A DNA stretch of 56,623 nt, taken from assembly GCA_037447655.1 (NCBI GenBank), contig JBBHKE010002307.1:42114-98736 (forward strand). The letters are read 5' to 3'. The stretch is from Zygnema cylindricum (Eukaryota; Streptophyta; Zygnematophyceae; Zygnematales; Zygnemataceae). The notes beneath the pieces were generated by a model. That model was not told the origin of the DNA, made no database searches, and saw only the letters and a list, made by a program, of their open reading frames with translations. Positions 43,028-53,599 of this stretch are shown piece by piece (within the stretch, counting starts at the first letter, position 1; the number at the start of each line of letters is the position of its first letter). Both the position numbers and the translations under genes were made by a program.

Positions 43028-44143
43028 CTTTTCTTAAAAAAAAAAAACAAAAGGAAAAAAAAAAAAGAGTTGGTCGAGATATTCTATAAGACGATCGTCG
43101 AAAGAAAAAAGTGAGGACACAAAGGATGGGGTGGGAGGGGAAGTGCGAGTAAGGTAGGAGGGCCGGTGAGGGAAACATCGTGTCAGAAGAGCAAAGGCCA
43201 CCTGGGGATCAAAAAGGTGAGGAAGGTCGTCCACATGGGACAAATCTATCTAAAGAGCGGAATCGAGGAATTTCGTGATGTATGGATCGGAACCAAGCCG
43301 GCAACCAAACACACGAATGCCTTCGAAAGGAGGAGGGGTCTGAAAACCAGGAGGGGGAGTGAAAGGAGGAGGAATAGGACGTGGGGACCAAACAACACAC
43401 TTCGAGGGCTAGACCGAAAGATTGAGTTCGGCCAACCGAGCCTTGAAAAAGTTATAAGCCGGTATAACTTAGTCTGAATGACCAATAATGTGTGTGTCAT
43501 CCGCGACTGGAGGGAAGAGGTAAGAAGGGTAAGCAACAGCGGAAGCTCGGAGAGCACGGTAATGGGCAAAGGCAAACAAAGGGCCCCCAAGAGGATCGCC
43601 CTAACGAGTGCCAGTCGTGGAGGAAAGTAGGACCAAATCATCATCCGTGGAGAAAGAGAGGCTACTGCTCAGAGAATATAAGGCTCTCACAAAAGGAAAT
43701 ATTTGGTCGGGGAAGGTGCAGCCATAAGCTCCGAAAAAATAACATTCCGATCCACTATATTAAAGGCATTAGAAACATCCACTTGGAGGACTAACCAATC
43801 CGGATGGGCATCTAACAAAGCCCGGATCCCGTGGACCACAGCCTCACAACCCCCCGGGGTTGCCACTCCGAACTGATGAGGAGAGAAATAATCATGAAAA
43901 GCGGGCTGGAGCAAGATGCAAATCGCACGTGCCACCAATCAGTAGAATACCTCGCCCACTGCAATAGGACAGATTCCCCAATTCGGTTTGGTAACAGCTA
44001 CGAGGCGAGACGCTGTGAGGAGATCGCAAATACGAGAAGGGACACTGCAAACCGCAATAAGAGAACATACTTGAAAAAACATATCAAAGCCCCTAACACC
44101 AATTTCCGGAGGCAAAACGTCGTGAAATAACTCATAAACAGTG

Positions 44144-45173
44144 TGTAACTGTGAGACCTCCATAGGACCTCAGAGTAGGCAGCTCACACGAAGCCTCTAG
44201 GAAAACCCTGACCCCTTTGTCTTTCAGCAAGAATAACTGCCACCCTGGCAAACAAAAACTCAGACCACCTTCACCCCTGTAAAGGCAAGACTCCCCTGAG
44301 TCTATAGCAAAAAGAATCTCTGAATTTGCTCCCCTGAGCAATAAGTTATGAAGGGTCAAAGTTGACCTTTTGTACAGCAACTCTCTGGGAGAGAGGGTCC
44401 AATCTATCAAATTTTTCTAAGTCCTATCTCTCTCTAAACTCTATCTACTGAAGTACGGCACCAATCATAATAGTGTATCGTACATAAGGTACAAGTGCCG
44501 ATGTACTTTATGTACGGATATTTTACAACATGGCCAACAAGTCGACACATGCCATTTTTGGATTCGTTCTTGGAATCCCAAGAGATGTCGCAATCCAATG
44601 TGATTTTGCCACGTGGCAATTGACGTGACGTCAACCGCAAACCGCCGAAAACATATTCCACGATCTCGGCATGCTTCCTGGCCGTCCGATTAAGCCGGAT
44701 TACAATCGTGACCGTCATAAATACTTCCGCAGTATTTGTTTCGCTTTCTAAACAAAATGCGCAGTATTCGTTTCGGATGTTTCGTACGCCGTACTTTACA
44801 AAGTGTGTCTATGTTTAAAGATCCGTTAAATGAAATAGACTACGTGTCAACATTTAAATATCTATCAAACTACATATCTTCAAGCATGATGGCAGACTAA
44901 ACGGCTAAGGCTACAGGCTACGTTGTCGGGCGGTAGGTACTAGGTTCAAACCCTAGGTCCGTCATTATACATTTTAGTAAATCTACCAAAATCTATAACC
45001 CGTAACTCTATCTCTAATCAACATAGGCAGCCATGGCTCTAGCTCCCTCTTCAACCTTCAGTGACTTCGACAAGTGTGGGAGCTGAAGAGAGAAGTTAGA
45101 GGCAGACTGCCTCGGCTTCTTTTCTGCATTTTGCAAAACCTAGAAAATACTAAAATAACCTTTTATTTCTACA
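44144..45173. mobile_element. Solo LTR, 1030 bp, in LINE copy C
   Basis: TGTAACTGTG ... TTCTACA interrupts the LINE. The flanking five bases are CAGTG (44139-44143) and CTGTG (45174-45178), one mismatch; copy B reads through as ACAGTGCCTGAAGG. TG...CA ends and the lack of internal sequence fit a solo LTR. Parts match 6390-6500. Confidence 0.8.
44888..44964 (+). other. tRNA-like segment within the solo LTR
   Basis: CTAGG TTCAAAC CCTAG forms a perfect 5-bp T-arm with a 7-nt loop and contains the B-box GGTTCAAACCC. Then GTCCGTC plus A could pair partly with GATGGCA upstream (five of seven). I could not form a good anticodon stem, so this is a tRNA relic, SINE head or chance match, not a called tRNA gene. 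Confidence 0.25.
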
Positions 45174-46154
45174 CTGTGCCTGAAGGACCTCAGCTGAAAG
45201 ATGTGGAGAAGTCGTAAGGGCTTTAATAAAGGAGTCTCGATCCAAGATAAAACACTCTGGCAGCTGGAAGGTGTGAATAGAGGGGGACTGTGGTGTAGGA
45301 GCTGGCGGATGAAGAGCCCGAAGAATCTCAAGAGTCGGAGAAGACTGAGGAGCAGGATTAAATGGCTGGAGGGCCCGAACCGCTCGAGAGAGCTCACCAA
45401 CTCGACCCAAATGAACCGCACGACGATAAGAAGATGTCACATCTGAAGTCTGAGAGGTACGACGTGGTGTGAAGGAAGCACTCGCAACTCGATCCTCGTG
45501 TTCGGCATGAAAGGCCCGCCAATCACCTCGAAGGAAAAGTCGACATCGGGCCATAGTTTCTCGCACCCCGCTACCACCGCCACGGCCAGGTAAGACTAGA
45601 ACCCAAAGTGAGAACATGAAAAGGAGGTGCCAAGGTCCAACATCCGCGCGATCCGAATAAATACGGGACAAAGGAAGGTGGAGGGCGTCCTGTACGATAA
45701 TCCGCATAGCCATCGGAATCTGCGTGTATAACCGCGGACGGGGGCCCCCCAAATAATAGGCTACGAGCACGTCTGAATCGCGTACAAATTTTCAATCTTC
45801 GCTCGTAGGTCCGGACAGGAGTGTTGTGGAAGAAAGGGTACTAGAGGAAGGGTCACTCAAGGCCAAAAAATGTTGACAAGTCTTTGTATGTCAGGCAATA
45901 CCGGCACTGGCTGCGAAATGGTTATGACATCCGGTACATTCTATCTGTGTTGAGGCTTGTGTGCGAGGTTTAGGTGGAGGAGGTGAACGAGGGAGAAGAG
46001 GCGAGGGTGCACGGCCGGACATGGTTATTGTATGAGAGGGAGAAGCATGGGACGTGATAGAGGGAGAGGAAGGGGGAAATGGGAAGGAGGAAAGAAAACC
46101 ATGGGAAATAGATGGTGGAAATGGGAGTGGGACAGAACCTTTTTTTTTTTCGGT

Positions 46155-46185
<31 letters not shown>

Positions 46186-46334
46186 GGCGTTAGGCTTTGA
46201 GGTGTGTGTAATGTTCGTGGGGGGAAAGGGGTTTCTGCCGTGGAATGGAAGGGGAAGGAGCTTAAGGATTATGGAAGAAGGTCGCACCTAGGATGTCGCC
46301 CGAGTGCGTGCGGTTGGCAGCGGCCGCAGGCCAG

Positions 46335-46565
46335 ATCCGGAGGTACATGTTTACACGGAGCAGGTATTGTCGCGAAGTGATGGAGGAAAAGATAACATCC
46401 GGAGGTACATGTTTACGGGGAGCAAGTGTTGTCGCGAAGTGATGGAGGAAAAGAAAAAATCCGGAGGTACATGTTTACGGGGAGCAGGTGTTGTCGCGAA
46501 GTGATGGAGGAAAAGACAGGATCCGGAGGTACATGTTTACGGGGAGCAGGTGTTGTCGCGATGTG
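46335..46565 (-). repeat. LINE copy C 5' monomers, 3.7 units of 62 bp
   Basis: ATCCGGAGGTACATGTTTA recurs at 46335, 46397, 46459 and 46521 at an exact 62-bp step, with few changes between units. It sits where copy B has 1.5 units, just outside the leader. Confidence 0.95.
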
Positions 46566-49500
46566 GTGGGCGGATGTCACGACGCTAAAAGGAAACGACG
46601 GGATTTTGCACATAACGTGCGGCGACAATCTTCCTAGAAGATCCCTGAAAGCCCGCTTGTCCTTTTTTTTGTCATTTTGCACGGAATTACGAACGTCGAT
46701 ATGTTTCGAATCTGCCTTAGGGTATGTCTCCATGCAATCGATACTTTGAATAAGTATTTTGGATTGTAGTGAAGTGCTCGATACTACTATGAAGAGCGTC
46801 CCAATGTGCGAAAATGAAATATGAACTTTGACATGTGACGGTTGTAGACGTAGGTACAACTTTGTGACGGATGAAAGACAACTACAAAACTTTCGACAAT
46901 CAGTGACGCCAGAAAAAACAGCGACAATTGTAGACGTCTGTATTTTTGTAATTTTGTGACATGGCAGATGTTTAGGGTTTTGTGACATTGTGACGTCACG
47001 CTCACTTATGACAACGTCGACGTCACAGATTTAAGAACTTTCGGCCATGGCTACCCGATTTCGTTATATCGATTTTTTTCGCTCTACTTGCCATAAAATT
47101 ATGCATAAAGGTAGTCAAAATAATTATTTTTCAAATATCTTTCATTTCATACCAGTTTTGTCGTGTCTCGTTCTAAAAAGTGAGAGATAAAAGCGATAGT
47201 GTGAGAGGGAGAGGGGAGAGGCGACGTCGACGCACAATTCTACCGAGGACCTATGAATGAAAGTGGAGGTCCGAGACCCCTGCAGATTTTTTTCCGTACA
47301 TCCTCGTCTTTTCCGTACATGCGCGTGACGGGCAAGGAGAAAAATAGCGAGTACTCTCTCTCGTCCTAAAATTTTCCCACTCGTGTGTCGCGTGCCTGGG
47401 CCATTTTTCATTCGTTGTTTGGGTGATACTTTCCCTGAAATCCAGTCGCGAGGCGATATCTGATAAAGTTTTTTGTCGGGCTAGATTCTCTTTCTCCAGG
47501 GTCGAAAAAAGGAAAACGCCAAAATGCGTTCACATTATGACAAACATGAAGTTCATTCGAAAGTATCGACTTGACGTTTGCTGTACTTTTAAAGAACTTG
47601 TTTTTTTGTACGGCTGAATTTTTTCTCATACGAAACTGCGTTTTGGGTGAAAACGACAGATTAAAATCGATACTTTAATACATGGGGACGTACCCATAGG
47701 AACACTTTGAAAAGTACACCGTAAATTTTGCGCTAAAATCCAAAGTAACATTTCAAAGTTTCAGTTACATAGGCACACATCCTTAGCGTGTACCGTCAAG
47801 CTTCCGAGATTTACGCGGCTGCTTTTCTGCGTAGTAACAATTGTTAGGGTGCGTTACTTTACTGGGGTTGTTTTTTTCCATGTACTTCGTTAGCTTACCC
47901 TGTAACTGAAAATAGTGTTGACAAGACTATTTGTTTCGTTGCTGTAATATGTTTTTAATACTAATAATGATGCACGGTGTAATCTCAAATTGAGTGTATT
48001 GTGAGACATTCACTCTTTAACTCGCGATTCAACACTATACGGGTGATAGTATTGACAATAATAGTGGCTTCGAATTTCGTTATGCTGACGTCAATAATGA
48101 TAAATGTGTGTGATGTCGTCTTTGACGCCCAAATGACGAAATTTGGTTTGCCTGTGAAAAATTGTGTTCGTGGAACTCGACATCATGCGCGTATTATAAG
48201 CGTTTAAAAAATGTACACTAAATACTACATCGCCCATTGTTAGTAGAGTTAATAACACTAATTCGGTCGCGACTTTTTCTAGCTGAAAATCACAGAATAT
48301 TGTTAACAACACTATTTAAAAACGTGGACCACAATCTGCCACGCACCCTTGCATTAAAGTAGCCTTAGGGTCTAGTTCCATCAGTCGTTTCTGTAATCCT
48401 ATGGCTAACTCTACGGGCTAGCCAACTCTACCTCAGGGTGGCCTTTCATCAGCGAAAAAGTGGGGTTTTTACTGACGGCGGTACCGTTCCGTACAGGTCC
48501 GTACATAAAAATTTTGTTTTCAAGGAAAACATCATTACAGAAAAATGTCCAAGGTTGTATGCGTAAATTCGGACAGTCGGATGCTATTACACTTTTTATC
48601 CAAGACGCCGTGCCACTAACCCTACAATTTGTTAAGACTTTGCACAGGGAGGACAATTCTCGAAGACTGAACGTGTAAAAATAGGCCGCGTGGAAAAGGT
48701 AAAAAGAATCCACGATGAGCGCGCGCGTATGTGCGTACACGTCGCAAGGGCCATGTGCCTTCCACCAGGGTGGCTGCAAATCCGCCGAAATTATCCCGTC
48801 ACGCTCCCACCATCATAGTTTGCCGCCACTTTTTTGTCGTTGCGTTTTGAAATTTTGGGTAGTATATTTAATGCCCCTCTGTACGAGTCATCAATTACCT
48901 CCGCTGGTATAGATATTATCTCCGCTGGTACAGATATTACCTCCGCTCGTACATATATTGCGTTCAGACTTTGCATTCTAAGATTCTGTCAAGATTTTAA
49001 GCATCTAATATTAACTTACGTGTTACCAACCAGAATGAGCGACGTAAATAAAAAGTGGTTTACTGACGCGAACTAATGGAAGGCACGCCCTTCAGTAAAA
49101 TTTGCCGCACAATTACTAAGACGCCTAATGGATGTCCACCCTCAGTCGATGTGAAGAGTTTGTAAACCACGTGTTCTAAATTGAGTGGCACCACGTAAGC
49201 TACGATCCGATATTGAATATCCTTAAAAAAATTCACACCGACAAATTTCCCTTCAAATCTTCACTTTCGTACCATGTACCTGCGTAACCAAGTCATAATA
49301 CGACAGACCCTTTGTTCTTTTTGCAAATGCAACATGACGAAAATCCATCGTTCAAAAGTAGGTGAAAGTAGGCACATACAATATGCCTATTGTATGCAAA
49401 ACATACAATATGACCTTAAGACCCATAATGTATTCGGACCAATTAAAACATTCGGACCAAACTTTTTTATTTACACCGTCAGATTGGGACGATCGGACGG

Positions 49501-49938
49501 TCGCTGATCAAAGTAGCGATCTCAGAAGATCACATGAAAAGCCCGTAACACAACTTACGATAAAGGCGCCGACCAAAGGCCTACCATAAAAACGCCTACT
49601 TTTGAACTATGCAAAAATGCTTCGCCGGACCACGCGACAGAGGTCACAAAAGTCAAGATTTAAACAATCCAAATCCGACATTATTTTTTTCACCGGGCTT
49701 ACCCGGCCGTACCCGATTTATATTTTTTTCTAATCACCCGGCTGAATCCGGCGGGCCCCCAAAATTTGTCACCCGAATCCGTTCCGGATCCCACGCGGTC
49801 GGCCGGGTACGGTTAAGGTATGAATTCGGGTACCCGATTTTGACCTCTGCCACGCGATACTTTGGTCCTCCTTTCCAATCGATAACCGAGTAAATATCGA
49901 TAATTGGAATTATCGCGATGGGAAGGTTAAACACTACA
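46566..49938. other. 3.4-kb spacer without supported gene
   Basis: Open frames reach 191 codons (46413-46988 minus), but that one runs through the monomer repeats and lacks motifs. Short TIR-family words (TTAACAACACTA) occur near 48245-48320. A TACAATAT inverted pair lies at about 49375-49420. No exon pattern is convincing. Confidence 0.45.
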
Positions 49939-49972
49939 GTACAGTACAGTACAGTACTGTACTGTACTGTAC
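49939..49972. repeat. 34-bp perfect palindrome of ACAGT/ACTGT units
   Basis: Symmetric about 49955/49956: ACAGT units switch to ACTGT units. It touches the left end of the TIR element at 49975. Confidence 0.92.
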
Positions 49973-49974
49973 AT

Positions 49975-50185
49975 TACACCGCGAATCGCTACTAGGGTTA
50001 ATCTCGCTAATTCGGCGCTCCTAAATTTTTACTCAAATTCTTATATAGAGTTAATAAAAAAACCCTAAAAACACACTAGAGTGACTGATTTCCTTGAAAA
50101 TCCTCAAATTTCCAATTAGCGTTAATCACACTAATTGTTTTTAAACACTAAATATTTGTTAACGCTAATAGCGATTCGCGGTGTA
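49975..50185. mobile_element. 211-bp TIR element (MITE) just upstream of the GNAT gene
   Basis: Starts TA-CACCGCGAATCGCTA and ends TAGCGATTCGCGGTG-TA. The inverted arms match at about 24 of 27 positions and TA flanks both sides, like a Tc1/mariner (Stowaway-type) target. There is no coding sequence. Its right end is 80 bp before the GNAT ATG, so it must lie in the promoter or 5' UTR. Confidence 0.85.
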
Positions 50186-50264
50186 CAGAACTGTAACGTC
50201 TTTCAGGTTCCAAACGTTCATATTTCAGATTTCAGCCTTCGCTTCTCTTGCTTTGAAGGTTGGA

Positions 50265-53200
50265 ATGGCTGTGGCGCAAACTTTTCTCCTCCCAACTCCC
50301 GATGGTGCCGCCAGGATACCTCTCAAGTCCAGGGATTCGAGAAATACTGGACGCCATGGCCATTGTTTGGTCAGAAGGCCTACACAAGCCATGTTTTCTA
50401 AACAACAACGTATGCAGACTTACATACCTTTTGCTTGATGAAGGCATTAAATGAACATCTCTAATGTATATTTTACTAATTATGAAGAGTTCGAACATAA
50501 TTATATATTCGGTAAATGAAGAAGTTCAATTGTTCAAATAGTACTTTGAACAATTAGGCTCATTAATGGAATATATTTTGTCATAATGCATCTCGACCTG
50601 ATATTTCTCTGTCATTCATTTTTTTCCACTTCACTTGCATTAAGCTCTTTCATTGGTAATTAAAACGTGGTTTCTCAAAAACTGATTCTGATGTTGCCGT
50701 ATAATGGGTCCAGTTTCGTTATAGATAAGAAAGGAATGTTGTTTTTTTTTGAGTAACAACCATAGGGAATGTCAATGCAGTGGAGGTTTCGACGTACTTC
50801 TATGCAAGTCATTCGTATTGTGTTAATGTCAATTGTGAATTTATATTTCCATTCGTTTCCCCTTTTTCAGGAATCTCAAAGATACCGCTGTCAATTCCGG
50901 ATGTCAAATTTCGAAGTGCAACCGAGGACGACATGAGTTTGGTGAAAAGGATGATTTGGTCAGAAAAGTGAGATTTTTTTTTGATACTAAACCATCCACA
51001 AAACCATTGTCGACTAAATTATTGTTATTAACTACAGTGTGTATCGCTATAGGTGCCAATGTTTTTTTCAGCACTTTTAAACATGTTGTCTCCTTGCACG
51101 CTTGTCCGATTTTTGGTTGGAGATTGCCAATCGGAAGGTGAGAATCTTGTCTTTCAATCGCAACCACCGGATTAACTATCCGACAATCCAACAATTCGAC
51201 AATGAGAAAACAATCCGACATGGAGAAAAGATGTTTTAAGTGGAAAAAAAACATAAACACTAACAGCGGTACACAATGTAGCATCTCTAGAATTTTCTCT
51301 TGTTTTTGTTCAATATTTTATCCATTTTCCTTGATATTGTCAAATGGGAAAATGTTTCCCGTTTCCATGTGCATCTTTCATCTGAAAAGACAAAACTAAC
51401 ACCAAAGTATTTGCTATTTCTGAACTTCAACCGGCTTTCAGAACTAATTTGAGAAACTTTGTTTGGAAGACTCAACCTCATATCATTTTTCTTTTAATGG
51501 CTCATTTTGTATTCTTTGTGCTCACTGAGTCTCTTCTGTTTGTCTCATTCTTGCTCCGGAGTGTGATCGGGTGTCTCCTTATGTACTTAAAAACTTTTCT
51601 GTATAGTCTCACATGACCTTTCCTTTTGCACCTCCAGTATTTCATTTGTCAGCTTTAACAATTTTTATACAAAAAAATATTTCTTATATTGATTAGCCTC
51701 AACCTTTTCGTTCTTTGTTGAGCTATATATGCTGTCACATTTTGAACAGTGTCTCCTATGGTCAATGTACTGAAAGTTTACATCTCCATAGTGTTCTCCT
51801 CCGGTTTCCCGATGCTTCTTATTATCAGATTCATATGCCATTTTTTTTTTCCCATGTTTTATTGAGTTGACCGTTTTACTGGCTTGATGCGCAGAATGAT
51901 GCCCATTGATTTGCCGAAGGAGCGATTTCTTATTGCAGATGGTGGCCCGACGATCGGCTTGGTCGGGGCTGGTCAAGTGAAGGAATGGGAAGGAGATCCT
52001 CCACTAAGGGAAGTCCGGAGCATGATTGTGAAGCCAGAGTTTAGGTGAGAAACAGTCTTTTCCATCGTCTATGGGATTTGCAGACAGTGAAGTGCCATTT
52101 AATGAATACATTGAAGTATATTTAACAGTGGAGCATCATTTTTCATCTAGTTACAATCTTTATGGCCAAAATAACAGGAGCTTCGTTTCCGTTCTCGTTT
52201 AGGAATTTTGCCGACATCTATTCACTCGCACCGAGATTATGAATTTCTTGAGGTTTTGCGGAATTCTTGAGATTTTACGGATTTCTTGAGATTTACGGAA
52301 TTCTTGAGATTTACAGAATTCTTGAGATTTACGGATTTCTTGAGATGTACGGATTTCTTGAGATGTACGGATTTCTTGAGATTTACGGAATTCTTAAGAA
52401 TTACAAAATTCTTGAGATTTTTGGATTTCTTTAGATTTACGGATTCTTGAGATTTATGGATTTCTTGAGATTTACTGATTTCTTGGGTTGTTTATACCGC
52501 TTTTCGGGGCAGAGGACAAGGAGTGGGAAGCAAAATCCTTGAGGAGCTTTTGTCAAAGCAACAGGAAAATGTGCTTCATTTGGTCACCACTCGAAGCAGG
52601 CAAGCAGAGCCACTGGGGTGCCAGCAAAGGGGTGCTCAGAGAGGGAGGGGGGAAGGGGAGGGAGAGGGAGAGGGAGAGGGAGAGGGAGTAGGAGAGAGCG
52701 GAGAGGGATAGGGAGAGGGAGAGGGAGAGGGAGAGGGAGGGGGAGAGGGGGAGGGGGGAGGGGGGGAGGGGAAGGGGGAAGGGGGAAGGGGGAAGGGGGA
52801 AGGGGGAAGGGGGAGGATCAGCCTTTGAATGACTTCTATCTGTTCACACCTAGGCAAGGCTTTATGTTTTTTCTGTTCTTCCATTTCCCCCCAACTCTCT
52901 CACATACCCTTTGGTGATTGGTGCAGAATGAAGTTTTACAAGCGGGCCGGTTTCAAGGAGGTAAGATTGTGATCTACACAGTGATTCCTCATTAGCCTTC
53001 ATAATTCTAATTCGGTGCCGTTTTTTTTTTTTGTCGCTTTTTGTTTTGTCCTGTGATCACAAAATAACGTTAACAACACTAATTGTTTATTTTCTTAACG
53101 CTTATTCTTTAAACTGTTAAAAAACAATCACGCCGTTTGGAACTGAAACATCCAATTAACAACACTAGTATGAGTCCTCTTCAAAAAATTTAGTTAAATT

Positions 53201-53599
53201 GTTTTTGTGAACGCTTACAAAAACAATTGTTTGTTCGAGATATTGTTGTTAGAGCAAACACAATTTTTTGTTACAAACATAGTTCAGGGTTTATTTTAAC
53301 TGTTCTCGTGAGCGCTAAGTATAAAAGGTGTTTGTCACAAGTATTGTTGTTAGCGTAAACTCAAATGTGTGTTACAAACATGTTCGAATGGTCCTCCGGA
53401 AGGTTTGCTTTCATGCTTTGTTAGAAAAGTGTGTACCAAGTATTACTTTTAACTCAGTAATTACTGTTGATGGGTTGTTTTTTTGCAGGTTGTTGGAGAG
53501 GATATTCCTCATCAGTTAAGACCTGAGATATTTATCGGAAGTTTTGTCACTTATCTCTTGTACAGAATACCTTGTGTTTGTATGAGGATAGAGCTTTGA
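50265..53599 (+). CDS. Plastid GNAT-family N-acetyltransferase, six exons
   Basis: Exons 50265-50409, 50871-50967, 51895-52044, 52513-52599, 52927-52960 and 53489-53599 give 207 residues plus TGA, with every junction in phase. Residues 1-48 (MAVAQTFLLPTPDGAARIP...) are rich in Arg, Ser and Thr and poor in acids, a likely plastid transit peptide. The catalytic domain starts near VKFRSATEDD (61). VRSMIVKPEFRGQGVGSKIL contains the acetyl-CoA loop RGQGVG (131-136), and motif B is FYKRAGFKE (163-171). Introns have GT-AG ends except intron 4, which is GC-AG (donor 52600). The tail VCMRIEL resembles that of plant plastid GNATs, which acetylate proteins or small amines; the substrate cannot be told here. 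ATG 50265 is the first in frame after the upstream TIR element. Confidence 0.9.
52236..52490. repeat. 17-bp minisatellite in GNAT intron 3
   Basis: TTCTTGAGATTTACGGA-type units, about fourteen, with small changes (TGTACGGA, TTTACAGA). They end 22 bp before the exon 4 acceptor. Confidence 0.9.
52640..52815. repeat. GGGAGA / GGGGAA polypurine array in GNAT intron 4
   Basis: A hexamer array like that at 34853 but degenerate, filling over half of the 327-bp GC-AG intron. The GC donor is 40 bp upstream. Confidence 0.95.

Larger units (their letters stand above)
43083..46290 (-). pseudogene. LINE subfamily B, copy C, split by a solo LTR and cut at its 3' side
   Basis: From 46290 down it repeats copy B: leader, Pro-rich start, zinc finger (CTGCH...C, with a TGA replacing an Arg codon), PRPRLYTQIPMAMRI and the WHLLFMFSLWVLVLP block. 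This half ends at 45174 at a solo LTR. The RT half resumes at 44143 and runs to 43083: LLTASRLVAVTKPNWG, FGVATPGGCEAVVHG, VDVSNAFNIVDRN, a TAG inside the GTRQGDP box, and VADDT. Homology stops abruptly at 43083, in the thumb region, next to A-rich sequence. Loss of the 3' side is unusual for a LINE and points to deletion or rearrangement. Confidence 0.8.

Noticed and set aside
46335-46565. CRISPR-like array
   Set aside because: Units are 62 bp head-to-tail with no unique spacers, in a eukaryotic LINE 5' end.
46413-46988. 191-codon minus frame as a gene
   Set aside because: Part of it is the 62-bp monomer array and the rest has no motif or splice-consistent extension.
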